64,000 nucleotides of DNA from Patiria pectinifera (GCA_029964075.1 CM057148.1:31365916-31429915), one strand, 5' to 3'. Shown: positions 43,961 through 54,622, numbered from the stretch's first letter. Notes: generated by a model from the sequence alone, not told the origin. Numbers and translations are program-made.

Positions 43961-44697
43961 GCAGAGAGGTTTTCCTACCAATCGACTTGATAAGCGGAAT
44001 GCCTGCTAAGGTGGACCACGGCTCAGAAGCGGTGGCAAGTGACTATGCATTGGAGTTGAGAGACAACATGAGGGCTGCCCACGATAGAGCAAGGTTTTGC
44101 CTGAAACAAAGTGCTAGGCGCCAGAAGAAGAATTACGACCTAAGAGCCGCAGGAGACAGACTAGCTGAAGGGCAGTTCGTATGGCTATACAATCCTGCCA
44201 AGACCAAGGGAAAGTCACCAAAGCTCCAACGTAAATGGGAAGGACCCTATCTCATTGTCCGGAAACTATCCGATGTGACCTACAGAATTCAAAGGTCGCC
44301 TCGCGCAAGGCTGAAGGTGATTCACTATGATCGCCTTAAGCCGTACATTGGTGAGCCAATGGAACCATGGAAAGTAGGAGAGCCTACGAAGGTTACGCCT
44401 GCGGATGACATGAGACTAGACACGCCAGTGACAGACCACAGTGACCCGGCCGGAGATGGGTTGGTGATCCAGAATGAGGAGAACGATTGTGTTGGGTCTC
44501 CAGCTTCAAGGTCTGTAGAGCAGCAAGTAGAGCACCAGACGAGACAGGTTGATGATGTGAGCGACCAACTGCAAGCAGACGAGCTACCCCAGGCAGATAT
44601 CGCGAGTACGATACCGGAGCCTAGCTGCGTTGAGACGCAACAACCGCAGCGAAGAAATCCAGCAAGGCAGCGGAAAGTTCCGCAGCGTTATTTGTAG
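43948..44697 (+). CDS. pol: Gypsy integrase C-terminal part, out of frame with Pol
   Basis: Frame-shifted continuation of pol; the in-frame similarity starts a little upstream, near 43860. A GPY/F-type module (KWEGPYLIVRKLSDVTYRI) lies at about residues 92-110, followed by VIHYDRLKPYIG. An acidic and glutamine-rich tail ends in a basic patch (RRNPARQRKVPQRYL). It has no own function expected as a separate protein. The break could be a true mutation or a homopolymer error. Confidence 0.85.
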   Translation: MLMLGREVFLPIDLISGMPAKVDHGSEAVASDYALELRDNMRAAHDRARFCLKQSARRQKKNYDLRAAGDRLAEGQFVWLYNPAKTKGKSPKLQRKWEGPYLIVRKLSDVTYRIQRSPRARLKVIHYDRLKPYIGEPMEPWKVGEPTKVTPADDMRLDTPVTDHSDPAGDGLVIQNEENDCVGSPASRSVEQQVEHQTRQVDDVSDQLQADELPQADIASTIPEPSCVETQQPQRRNPARQRKVPQRYL

Positions 44698-44818
44698 AAA
44701 TAACAAAGAATGGCGCCTACCGAGGATGCCAAGAGCCTACTATGTACTTTGCAGATTGTACTGGAGTAGGAATTTTCAGTAGCAGTAATGTAACTCAACC
44801 GTTTCTCTGTTGTGTCTT

Positions 44819-44822
44819 TCAG
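44819..44822 (+). promoter_or_regulatory. Splice acceptor ahead of third ORF
   Basis: A pyrimidine-rich tract (CCGTTTCTCTGTTGTGTCTTTCAG) ends at 44822, 22 bp before the ATG of the third ORF. This is where a subgenomic, env-like spliced message would join. Strong GTGAGT donors lie in the 5' LTR transcript. Confidence 0.6.
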
Positions 44823-44844
44823 AGGCCGAGAAGACAAGTGAAGG

Positions 44845-46374
44845 ATGGGGAAGCAGGAGGAGAGGAATTGTGACGCAGCAGAAAAGGGGACAGTGGAGTG
44901 CCCCAAATGCCACATGTGGATGCACAAGAGGAGCCTTGAACGGCATTTGATGGTTGAACATGGCCCCCGACTGTTCTTCTGGTGTCTTCGGTGTTCGCAC
45001 AAGAACAACCGCAGGGACAACCTCCGAGCACATTACCGAGACTGCCACCCAGAGAAGATCCACGAAGTCGATAGGATCGAAGGTGAGACTTATGAGGTGC
45101 GTGAGCGCAATAGGCGCAGCGGTGAAGGTGATGCTCGAAGACGGGGTTTGGAGATGCCTAATTCGCCGGAAAGGAGCAGTAGGAGAAGCAGAACACCAAC
45201 CAAGCAGAAGGAGCCAAAGGAGCCTAAATCAAGCAAGGACAGGCAAGAGACCACCAAGAAGAGAAACCGGGGAGATGCCAAGGCGGAGCAGTCTCAAAAG
45301 GGAGTACAGGAAAAACAGAGAAGCCCCTGCGCAGATATGTCTACTGGGAGGGACGACCGAGAAGCAAACAAGAGCTGTCCTAGGAAGGAGACTAGGGATA
45401 GCCAGCATAACAAGCAGGAGAAGGATTTCAAGAGGAAGCGTGACCATGACAAGGATGAGCGACCAAAGGACAAGAAACAGAAGGGTAAAGTGCCAGCACC
45501 ATGCACGGTTTCTCGACCACCAGATGATGACCCACTAGACCTTTCGACGGCGAGAGGACGAGTACCAAACTGGAAGGAGAAGGAAATGACTGTGACACCT
45601 GGACAGGAAAGGCGAGAAAAGGCGGCTGACTTGCCTAAGAACTTGAAAGATGCAGCCCCTGCCTTTGAAGACCACGCACCTTCGGATACTGTCCCTGACG
45701 TACCAGAGGCAGGAGGGGAGGTGGAGATAGGTGATACCGAACAGCCAGGGAAAGGATCTTCAGGGGAGCTGGTAGAAATAGCACTGTCGCCCACGCCAAT
45801 GCTTTGGGATCAGGAGGAAGAGCTCATCGAAGGCCTAACTTCAGCCCCAACTGGGGGTAAGCCGCTCGCGATGTTGGCAATGCTACGCGAAACATCGGCT
45901 GAGAAAGATGTGCCTACCGAGGAGAACGACCATAAGAAGGAAGATTCGCCTCAGCCATTCTGGCCTCAACCCCTGTTGCCAGAGAGGCTCCTACCTGGAC
46001 AAATGGTTCGTGTGAAGGAAACCCGAGAGACCTACCTGTATGCCAAAGAGGGACGCACTATCTGCGGGGAAGTCCAGAGGGAATTCGACATCGTATATCT
46101 CAAGTCCCTACCTGCTAAGAGGGCCAGCGAGTCTTCTGATCCGCAGAACAGCAGTCAGCTCCGTCGCCTCGTCCGTTGCGAGAACACCGGGGAGGTTGTC
46201 GTAGGAGCACCTATGGGAAGGCAGGATCTTGAGAGAGCGATGGTGGGCAACGTTACGCAAGTCCGGGAGACGTCTTCGAGGTGTGTGTTCCAGGAAGGCC
46301 GCAAGATCACCAAGGATAAAACTACCCGTGTCTTCGATGTAAAATTCCCAGCCGGTGTGATCGACAAAGATTAA
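44845..46374 (+). CDS. Third ORF of the Gypsy element, C2H2 finger protein
   Basis: 509 codons in the position that env holds in retroviruses, but it has no signal peptide or membrane segment. The N-terminus (about residues 19-72) has two C2H2 zinc fingers: C-P-K-C...H-x4-H, then C-L-R-C...H-x4-H. A long, strongly basic and Arg/Ser/Lys-rich disordered region follows (about residues 80-230), then an acidic stretch (about 260-390). A more ordered C-terminal part contains LPGQMVRVKETRETYLY and two related segments with GREVQREFDIV-like and GRKITKDKTTRVFDV text, which may be an internal duplication. The ATG has good context and the frame is intact with codon use like gag and pol. Role unknown; nucleic-acid binding is inferred from the fingers. 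Confidence 0.8.
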   Translation: MGKQEERNCDAAEKGTVECPKCHMWMHKRSLERHLMVEHGPRLFFWCLRCSHKNNRRDNLRAHYRDCHPEKIHEVDRIEGETYEVRERNRRSGEGDARRRGLEMPNSPERSSRRSRTPTKQKEPKEPKSSKDRQETTKKRNRGDAKAEQSQKGVQEKQRSPCADMSTGRDDREANKSCPRKETRDSQHNKQEKDFKRKRDHDKDERPKDKKQKGKVPAPCTVSRPPDDDPLDLSTARGRVPNWKEKEMTVTPGQERREKAADLPKNLKDAAPAFEDHAPSDTVPDVPEAGGEVEIGDTEQPGKGSSGELVEIALSPTPMLWDQEEELIEGLTSAPTGGKPLAMLAMLRETSAEKDVPTEENDHKKEDSPQPFWPQPLLPERLLPGQMVRVKETRETYLYAKEGRTICGEVQREFDIVYLKSLPAKRASESSDPQNSSQLRRLVRCENTGEVVVGAPMGRQDLERAMVGNVTQVRETSSRCVFQEGRKITKDKTTRVFDVKFPAGVIDKD

Positions 46375-46922
46375 GTTTTCGTATAAGTTTTGTTGTTCTC
46401 GATCGCCTAAGTAGTGCCCTGATCGCATGTTGTTTAAAGTAAAGTTTTCTTCAAGTGTTCTGACTTTTACAAGTTTATAGTTTTGAATAATGTTACATTT
46501 CTAGGAGTGAAAGGAAATGTTGCTCTGTGTTAGGGTTTAGTTCATGAAGAGTCACCTTACGAGGATATAAGTGTGTACTTGAGACATATTATGAGTGTAT
46601 AAGTTAAGGTGATAGAATTCACTTTCGCGTTAAATTAACCTGTTGAGGAGTAAACCTATTGAGTGCAGATGGACTCAGACTTTGTTTTAGTATTTTGTTG
46701 TTGCTAGTTTTTCGATTATAAAAGTTGTGGCCTAAGGTTTATAGTAAGTGGTTCCTGCTAAGGCGAAAGTTTTCGAAAGTTATGGAAAAAAGTGGCGCCT
46801 AGACTTAGAATTGTATTAAAGAGAAATATTGACCTATATAGGAGTTAAATGCAGAACATAATTTCGCTTTTAGTTTTTCAGATGTTTAGGTCAAGGGACT
46901 GACCAATCTTGGGTCATGGCAA
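46375..46922 (+). other. Gypsy 3' untranslated region
   Basis: AT-rich with no ORF, between the third ORF and the 3' LTR. The bases before the LTR (GGGTCATGGCAA) are only weakly purine-rich, so the polypurine tract is atypical. Confidence 0.6.
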
Positions 46923-47598
46923 TGTAGCGAAATTATGGTCCGAAGTTAGGACGCCCTCTTTTAGTTAGTTTATTCATGAATGCCGTGACGCATGCATACC
47001 GCGCGGCTATATAAGCAGTGCGCGGTGGCGGGAAAGTCACTCTGTGGCGGGAACAGTTCGAGGCAGTCAAAGTCCTGTGAGTAGTTCTGTTCCGTCCGTC
47101 ATTGTCCCGTCCGTTGTAGTTACTGCAGAGTCCGCACAGAGTCACGTCCGTTGAAGTCCCGTTAGAGTCACGTCCCGTTTACTGTTAGCCTTGTGAGTAG
47201 TTCAGTGTAGTCCAGTGCAACCTTTTTTGGAGTAAATAGACCGAGTCACCGCAGATATTTAAGCTCTCCCTCAGTGTGTAACCCTGTTTAGGTGATCATA
47301 GGCGCCACTATAGTAATCCTACCAAGGTGATCTTTGTTTCAATAAATCATTATTCCAATTACACATCGAGTTTGAGTGCTGTTTTGTAGAAACATCAGAC
47401 CCCAGTCCCATCCCATTCCCCTGTGTCCGCTCAAGTACAACTATAGTGTCTAATCCAACCCCGGTGCGTGGAAGGAAGCAGCTGCGAGCGCCTGGCGGTA
47501 GACTGCCCCAAAACGGACCTGTTCCCCTGGCCTTCCCTACAACCGCTCGTCGGGTCGGCAGAGGGCAATCCCAGGCTACGTCGACACAGGCCGCCACA
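46923..47598 (+). repeat. 3' LTR
   Basis: Same length and ends as the 5' LTR; one visible substitution at 47363. Its TATA box is at 47008-47014 and AATAAA at 47341-47346. Confidence 0.95.
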
Positions 47599-48018
47599 GG
47601 AGCTTGGCCCAAAAGTGGTGCGGCGACGCGGCTTTTTTTTTTTTTTTTACCTGTTTTTTTTTTTTTTTGGCTTCAAATGTCGGCTGATGACTGCAAATGG
47701 TGCCCGACTAAACTTAGTGCAAACATATGGGAGTCCAGAGAGGCCACATAAATCTTATTCTCGATCATAACCCTATCTAAAAACACGTTAAAATTGTGCA
47801 GCAGCAGAATTCCAGTCAAACCAGTGAGTTTGGCGGTTTTGAAACATCATCTTGTATTGAAAAAAAAACTTTTTCATTTTGCCGACGCGCATGGCTACGG
47901 CGACGCGCGCGCATACCAGAAACCGGAGACTTTTTTTTTTTGGCCTAAAAGTGTCTTCAAAGTAATTTATCCTATACATACGCAAATTCATACGTTTTAC
48001 ATAATACAGTGGGGGGTT

Positions 48019-48345
48019 TTAAAACGGCAGAATATTCTTATTTTTTGGCGGACAACAGATTGCTTTGATAGCATGGACGATCGCGAAACCAAAACAGAAA
48101 ACCACCAAGAAGCTCAAAGGAGTAAATCCTTTGTGCGCTATTGAACGACAGGCAGATCCAAGATGTCCTGCGATCCAAGACGGTAGGCCAAAGCTTAAAG
48201 TAAAGCCGTTAATGAACTCCGAAAACTTCATCAATATATCAGCCAAGGATCCCGGTTCTAAACCGTATGCTGTACAACCAATGGCAGGGGCAGCAATGGC
48301 TACAACAATGACGGCCACTCCTCCTCCGAGGATTTCCCAACACAT
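48019..48345 (-). CDS. Small membrane protein, possibly ISG12/IFI6-like
   Basis: 108 codons from an ATG at 48345. A glycine/alanine/valine-rich segment (GGGVAVIVVAIAAPAIGCTA, residues 7-26) is followed by GLEPGSLADILMKF, a pattern that faintly resembles the GI-x-GS-x-A-x-x-M block of the ISG12/IFI6 family of mitochondrial or ER membrane proteins. A second hydrophobic segment (about residues 80-96, LSFLVVFCFGFAIVHAI) and a CCPP motif lie near the C-terminus. A good acceptor (TTTCCATTTTCCAG) lies 29 bp upstream, so this is probably the last exon of a spliced gene. In-frame TAG 5' of the ATG argues that coding begins here. The family call is weak. Confidence 0.4.
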   Translation of the reverse strand: MCWEILGGGVAVIVVAIAAPAIGCTAYGLEPGSLADILMKFSEFINGFTLSFGLPSWIAGHLGSACRSIAHKGFTPLSFLVVFCFGFAIVHAIKAICCPPKNKNILPF

Positions 48346-48519
48346 TCTCGGGAGTAGGTACTAGGTAGATATGTCTGGAAAATGGAAATTAATAATTTGG
48401 AAGAGAAGAGACTATTTTTTCATCGTAAGTCACTGTCCATAACAATCCTATGTAGGCAGGCTATATTTTTCCTAAATTAGATTTTTCAACTTTTTAGCTG
48501 ACACAAACGGTTTATAAAC

Positions 48520-48780
48520 AGCATAACCCGGCTCAGCCCAGCCCACCCGAAGCCAGCACAGCCAGCCCAACCCCACCCAGCCAAGCCAACCTTGCCAAGC
48601 CCAGCACATCCTAGACAAGCCCATCTCAACCCTTAGAACATCCAGCCTAGCCCAGCACAGCCCAGTACAGCCCTCATGCCCACCCCGCACAGCCAACCTA
48701 TACCAAATCTATCCTAGCCCAGCACATACTGGACCAACCCAAATCTCAACCCAGTAAATCCAGCCTTGTCCAGCACAACC
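48520..48780. repeat. Degenerate CCCAGC/CACAGC minisatellite
   Basis: About 260 bp of imperfect tandem text built from CCCAGC, CCAGCACAGC and CCAACC units. Strong strand asymmetry (C-rich on +). No clear period; the unit is about 5-15 bp. Confidence 0.7.
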
Positions 48781-49206
48781 ATTTTAATGTTACGGGTGAC
48801 CAGTGAAAAAAGCCTGTCTACCTTTTTGCACGGTACGGATGAGAACACCGTGGCTACGCTGCTTAGTTATAAAAGGGAACTTGGATCATGTTTGGAATTG
48901 ATAAACCGTATATTGACCAAAAACACTTTTACTACTTACTGTTTATAAATCAAACTGTTTTCGGTGTCCCTCTTGACTTCAGGTTCTCTGGTAGGCAGGC
49001 AGGATGATTGCGAAAGTTATAAGCCCATATAGCTGCATGGTTAAAAAAGAAATGATTAACATGAAGAGACTCTGCTAGGAGGTTCTATATTTGCGATCTT
49101 TACTTGCTACACTGGCGATTTCATCAAATATTTTCAAAAAGAAATTTAGCCTTTGAAAATAAGGAGAGATATTTAAAAATATACATCTCCAGGACGCAAA
49201 GTGCCA

Positions 49207-49376
49207 TCATCCAAAGACCATGAGTTTAGCGGATGAGCATGCAGAAACTGCCGAGGTATAAAGTGACTCCCATTCAGGCGATCCAAATCGCTTGGCTTCC
49301 TTTGAAAACATACCTATACTTGTTTTTATTTCCGGACCCATCTTTTTTTCGAAAAGAAACAGTTTGTATTCAACAA
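49207..49376 (-). CDS. Exon-like segment, unknown protein
   Basis: Open frame with coding-like composition (for example FSKEAKRFGSPEWESLYTSA). An AG at 49377-49378 would splice in the right phase to the donor at 49501-49502. It stops at 49207-49209, and a donor before that stop is not clear. No family recognised. It may belong with 48019-48345 and 49503-49671 in one gene. Confidence 0.3.
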
Positions 49377-49502
49377 CTCTGTTCATAAGACGGAACATAA
49401 TTAAAACGAAGTCGCTAAGGCACTGGTGATCAAATTGTTCGTTTTCAAAACAATTTTCACATAAATCTCCCCTCGTTTAAAAATGAAGTACGTCCTGCTT
49501 AC

Positions 49503-49671
49503 CGTTCAAAGCGGCAGTAGCAATGAATTCATAAAAGTCCTTGCATGCAGGTGTGAATGCAGCGTCTGATTGACATGAAATGTACACACTGCAACGGCTC
49601 AACCGATCTATGTACTGTACATCAGTAGGGTACTGCAAGCGTGTATATGTATAGCAACGGTCTAAATGAGC
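49503..49671 (-). CDS. Exon-like segment, cysteine-containing unknown protein
   Basis: Open frame of 56 codons between an AG acceptor (CACTTCAG before 49671) and a good donor (GTAAGC at 49502). The peptide has four cysteines, including the CYTYTRLQY, CSVYISCQ and ACKDFYEF contexts, which suggests an extracellular or disulfide-bonded domain. No family recognised. A short inverted element (49692-49768) sits immediately upstream. Confidence 0.35.
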
Positions 49672-49691
49672 CTGAAGTGTCACCCACAATG

Positions 49692-49768
49692 TAACCTCGT
49701 CCCCGTGGCGATCGAGCGAGGAATACCAGCTCCTGAAAAGATGTAGTTGAAGCTCGGGAACGAGGTTG
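49692..49768. repeat. Short inverted element resembling family A ends
   Basis: Ends TAACCTCGTCCCCG and CGGGAACGAGGTTG are close to the termini of the 511-bp MITE family A, but the interior is only about 50 bp and no 9-bp duplication is visible. Possibly a deletion derivative or footprint. Confidence 0.35.
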
Positions 49769-50570
49769 CCAACGCTGCGCCATTGCGTACGTTGGGGGAA
49801 AACCCGGGATGAGAAATGAGCTGGTGAAGAATCTTTGCGGGTCAAAGGATAATGTATTCGACATGTTTGTTGTGTTCCTGTTGTATTTTTTACTGAGAGC
49901 TGTTACTGCGGTATAAAGTAGTCTGGTTCCCCGACCTGGCAATTTCCCCCGACGTCTATACGTCTAAATTGTAGGTCAGGCAGCCTCCGTGGCTAAAAAT
50001 AAACATGAGCTCGGCTTCGTTTCCGAATTCGCTTTATCACATAAAGCTTTTAATGTTCCGATCATTTTTTTTAAAATAAATCACTTGCTTCATATATCAT
50101 ACAGTTATGATATACAGTTTAATACTTCAGTAAGAAAACATTGACTAATTTTGACCTGGAATCTTCAAAGTTAGACACCCAAACAGCACTGCAAGCAGGC
50201 GGAGCCGAATTGAGACCACGCCGAGTTTTGGAAAATGCCAGTAACGGTCGTCAAATTCAAACTAGTGCATGACGCAGCAAAAAGATCGCCCCTCGTATAC
50301 GATCCGTGTGCAAAATCGTCGTTGAATTTCAAGTTTTCTAAATAAAAGCAATGGATATTAATTATCAACTGGGGTTTTTTTTAAGTTTTTGATAAGCAAT
50401 TAGCAGTTAATAAAACCTATATTATACTCGGAAATACTCGGACACTATCCTATAGTCGACGAAATGAATTCGGCAAACTTCGGACATTTTCGGAAAAAGG
50501 AGGAATTCCTCCCGTTTTAGTCACGTGATGTAAGTTGTAATACATTGTATTACCGGAGGCTACCTGACCT

Positions 50571-51084
50571 CAACCTCGTACCCAGGGTGTCGAGCAGTAC
50601 GCGCCCACCACTACCTGCTCTCTCACCCTGGTATTGGATCATTTGCAGGTGCAAGATTTTTGCAGACGTATGCAAATGAGGAGCAGTCTGGTGCCTGGAT
50701 ATGCGTTACACATTAGCGTTTGTTTTTGTATGCGGTGTCTGGGGTAAAAACAGAGTCAATTCGTAGCAGCGCCAGCACGGCGTGAGTTACGAAAACACGA
50801 TTTTTGAAATCAAACTGTTACGATCTTATCAAGACAACATGCAGTATCATATTTCATATTAATATGGGCAAATTGGAAAGGAAATTAGTGTTTTCGAGAA
50901 GGCGTGGACGAATGATCGCGAAAACACGTACTGCACGTTGTGAATATATAGCACCAAGTACACGATAAAAATCCATTACTAGCCAATTGCGGTATCCAAT
51001 CAGGATACAGGAAGAAAGTTTCCTATCCAGGGTTTACTATTGGAAACGTGGTTGGAAATAAAGTAAGCACTGGGGACGAGGTTG
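50571..51084. mobile_element. MITE with 9-bp target duplication (family A, copy 2)
   Basis: This 514-bp copy starts CAACCTCGTACCCAGG and ends TGGGGACGAGGTTG. The 9-bp duplication ACCTGACCT is perfect (50562-50570 and 51085-51093). It is about 95% similar by eye to copy 1 along its length and in the same orientation. Confidence 0.9.
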
Positions 51085-51782
51085 ACCTGACCTAAGATTC
51101 ATCAGGAATAGTCGGAATCTTTTGGTCTGGGAACCAGACTACGGTATAAAGCCCCTAAAGTACGGAGCCCCTAAAGTGACATTCAAAAATTAAAAGAAAG
51201 TTTTCTCGTGCTTATCTCGTACGCACTAAACAATTGTTTCTGTTGTTGAATTGCCCTTTAGGGGCTCCGTACCGTCTGTTATGTGGGGCGCTTTGTAAAT
51301 TCTTTCGGTGCACTGGCAAGAGAACTAAAATTATGGCCATTTGGTCATTTAAAGGATTAAACCCCCACCAATCTTAGCCTTCACATCCCGAACATGAAAT
51401 AGATCAGCTTTTGGGTAAAATATAATACTTGGATTCAGATCATCTTCAGAATGGAATGTTTAAAATCAAGGCAAACAAAACACGCAAAAATTGTTTCAAC
51501 GTGTGACAATTTATTTCTATTTAAGCAAGCCAGTGGAAGAGTCACAGTGCACGTGATTTTATGTATGCCTATATTCCACTAAAAGGAGAGATGTTTTTGG
51601 CGACAGGGGGTCGAAACTGTTGTAATCATTCTTGAGTCTTAATAAAAAATTTAGGGCCTAATTCCCAAGAGCAATTATCTTCAGACGTAAAGTATATTAC
51701 ATGTAATTGAAACAAGGGGAATGACTTATTTTCCGTTTTTAAAAGATTGAGATTTTAATTTTCTGGTTATGTTAGTCTTAAA

Positions 51783-52282
51783 NNNNNNNNNNNNNNNNNN
51801 NNNNNNNNNNNNNNNNNNNNNNNNNNNNNNNNNNNNNNNNNNNNNNNNNNNNNNNNNNNNNNNNNNNNNNNNNNNNNNNNNNNNNNNNNNNNNNNNNNNN
51901 NNNNNNNNNNNNNNNNNNNNNNNNNNNNNNNNNNNNNNNNNNNNNNNNNNNNNNNNNNNNNNNNNNNNNNNNNNNNNNNNNNNNNNNNNNNNNNNNNNNN
52001 NNNNNNNNNNNNNNNNNNNNNNNNNNNNNNNNNNNNNNNNNNNNNNNNNNNNNNNNNNNNNNNNNNNNNNNNNNNNNNNNNNNNNNNNNNNNNNNNNNNN
52101 NNNNNNNNNNNNNNNNNNNNNNNNNNNNNNNNNNNNNNNNNNNNNNNNNNNNNNNNNNNNNNNNNNNNNNNNNNNNNNNNNNNNNNNNNNNNNNNNNNNN
52201 NNNNNNNNNNNNNNNNNNNNNNNNNNNNNNNNNNNNNNNNNNNNNNNNNNNNNNNNNNNNNNNNNNNNNNNNNNNNNNNNNN
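51783..52282. other. Assembly gap, 500 N
   Basis: Exactly 500 undetermined bases, a conventional placeholder length; the true size is unknown. Confidence 1.
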
Positions 52283-52549
52283 ACATATAAAATGTAATAC
52301 TAAAACAGCAATGCGTTGCCAAAAGCATGCATGAGATCAGCCACTGCGAGCTTCGAACTATGAGGATTCCAAATAATAATGAAGTTCAAAGAAAATGACC
52401 AATCTTCCTTATTTTGGATATGACTTAATTCCTGCAAGAAAGATCACGAGACCATCTCTAATTGTATAGTAAAGATCAAAATTATCTTGACATTACAGAA
52501 AAATAGAATGGAAGGGGTGAATTAAGATATTTTAACAACGGAATTTATG

Positions 52550-52800
52550 TTCGCTTGGCCGGTTATAAACACTCTTTTTAAGACCGGTTGGAGTCTGGAT
52601 GCTGACAATTACCAGAGCCGAATTAATTTCAGCATCAGATTCTAACTGGTCTTAAACAGAGTATTTAATACTATATTCCTATTCATAAATACCTTTTTGG
52701 TAAAGAAAAATATAACTTTGCTGGTCCAAAAGTAAAAACGAGTCAAAAAATTTAAATTTCAACCGATTATTTGTCCGTTTACTTCATGTTTTTTGATGTC
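52550..52800. repeat. Foldback family F, copy in inverted halves
   Basis: GTTCGCTTGGCCGGTTATAAACACTC and TTAAGACCGGTTGGAGTCTGG-like text is followed by the inverted partner TCAGCATCAGATTCTAACTGG and GTCTTAAACAGAG. Downstream AAAACGAGTCAAAAA and TACTTCATGTTTTTTGA are shared with 20385-20460. Confidence 0.6.
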
Positions 52801-54618
52801 AGCGCAGGCCGCAGCGCTGTGGTTTGAGGTTCTTCTTAACCCGCCCCTTCCTTTGCAACCGACATGAGTTTCAACATCTTACATTTATTTTCCTATGCCT
52901 TGATAGACGATCATAACAACACTGGTGTTGAATCTCCCAAAAGAAATCAGCAAACATCTCGTTGCTATGAGCTCAAAACTCCATTTGCAGGAAGAATTCT
53001 TTTAAATTATCCGTTTGTAACTATTACCCTATTATTTTGAGACCTTTCCCCATTGACGTTAGAACGGAATAAATGAAGTAAATTAGCTTCAAAACAGGTA
53101 GCACCAGCGGCCACACTCAGACAACGTTTTGCAAAAGCTACAGATCCGTTTTTCTTGGGTTTTAATAACTCAGTATTTGTTGATCAAGAAATTCATATTT
53201 CACACAAACTAAAAACACCCATTTTGGAATTTGTATCCTTATTGGTGCCATTTCTTTGTTTTGAAGCACTAACGTTTTCGAGTTTGAAAAATGTACTTTA
53301 AAAATGCTGCTGTTTTAACCAGAATGAATTTCCTGGGCTGAAATTTGGACTTAATATCCCTTACTTAAAATGCAATATATATTCTGATAACCTTGTGGAG
53401 GCGTATTCACCTATCAAACGTGCTTTGTGGAGAGGAATACAATGTTTTGTTCCCTATTATACACATGTCTCAGAGAGGTTCAGTGTACCAGATTCACATA
53501 TATTCGAGAGTGATACACACTAGACAGTGTATATAGTATCCCGAAAAAGGGAACTAATGGCAACAACGACCGTATAAACACCTGCGACAGAACTATGGTC
53601 TGGTAATCATTGTTTTACCTACAGTAAGGATATAGAGACCAGCGATGCTGTAATATCAAAATGGCAGCGGTATGCATATCTTAACGTGTACACGATAATG
53701 AACAACACACCTACGACCTTGGAAAATCGATGAATGCCGTTATTGCCTTTATACGTGCATTTTATTGGGAACACACGACGCTCCCAGAACTATGAGCACA
53801 GAGTTGTTTACGTCCAAGAATTTGTCAGTAGAATTCACTATGATAGAGATGCACATATATTTACTTGAATTAACGTATTTTTAAAGGCATTTTATTTGTA
53901 TAACTTGCAGGTTTTTGTTGTAGACTCTGATGATTGTTAATACTTGATTGTCTAGTCCAGTGCCAGTCCTGTCCTGACGTGTCCTGTTTGTCTCGTTTTG
54001 TGTTGCCTTGTTACGTCTTTTTTTCTTGTCTTGTCCTGTCTTCTCTTGTCCTTTAATTGTTTGATGCTATATTGTTTTTATATTTGTCTTGTCTATGATT
54101 AGTCTTTTCAAGGTTTTATGTTTCTTTTTTCTTTTTTAAATAATATGTACATTTTGATGTTATTCCAGCCCCTGGGCTGCCATCATCCAAATTAGATAAA
54201 CCATTTATAATAATAACCAAAGCCTTTGTCCAAGAGGCTTCATTTCGTGCTGTCATCCCCGTAGTTTAAAAAAATCTAATCAAAACTTGTCACAATCATG
54301 TCTAAAACGTTTTAACATTTAGATGATGGATTGTTTTTTCTTCTGTGTTCATATAATTTCACTGGTGATCACTTGCATTACCGGTAATTCCAAGTGCAAA
54401 TTTACGATTAAATAAAGTTTGGTTTCTAAACCAAATAATAGTTTAATAAAAAAAAAAACAGCTCATAATATTCAAGTGACCATGTTTTATTAAAGTTTCA
54501 TTCAAGTGACCAAGGCCGCAGCTATCAAAATAATTGGTGTTAACAACGCCGATTGTACTGCAAGTACTAAGGCTTTTTCAGAAACATGTAGATGTTATGT
54601 CAGATGGCAGACATTTAC
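52801..54618. other. Intergenic; possible LINE 3' end at 53890-54220
   Basis: No coding exon. A T-rich block (53935-54130) followed by CCCCTGGGCTGCCATCATCC and a short (ATA)-type tail near 54205-54220 resembles the 3' UTR of a CR1/L2-like LINE, without any ORF. This is a weak resemblance. Confidence 0.3.
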
Positions 54619-54622
54619 TTAT

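Larger units (their letters stand above)
38502..47598 (+). mobile_element. Gypsy-type LTR retrotransposon, young, 9.1 kb
   Basis: Two 676-bp LTRs (TGTAG...CCACA) bound a primer-binding site, gag, pol in Gypsy order (protease, RT, RNase H, integrase) and a third ORF. The 4-bp target duplication GGAG lies at 38498-38501 and 47599-47602. The LTRs differ at one visible position (38942 T versus 47363 A), so insertion is recent. It is probably not autonomous as assembled, because pol has a frameshift after the integrase core. No polypurine tract of classic form is visible just before the 3' LTR. Confidence 0.95.
38465..47945 (+). mobile_element. Harbinger-like MITE (family G, copy 3) split by Gypsy insertion
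   Basis: Left piece 38465-38501 and right piece 47603-47945 together make a ~380-bp element matching the complete copy at 19167-19540. Termini are GGCC plus an A-run and AGTCTCCGGTTTCTGGTATG, inverted at the right end. The TAA duplication flanks it (38462-38464 and 47946-47948). The LTR element entered 37 bp inside the left end. Confidence 0.9.

Noticed and set aside
44845..46374. Env protein for the third Gypsy ORF
   Set aside because: No signal peptide, fusion segment or membrane anchor; zinc fingers instead.
48520..48780. CRISPR-like or regular satellite array
   Set aside because: Units are irregular with no constant spacer; it is a degenerate minisatellite in a eukaryotic genome.
51726..52328. 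Long open frames across the N block
   Set aside because: They are produced by undetermined bases.
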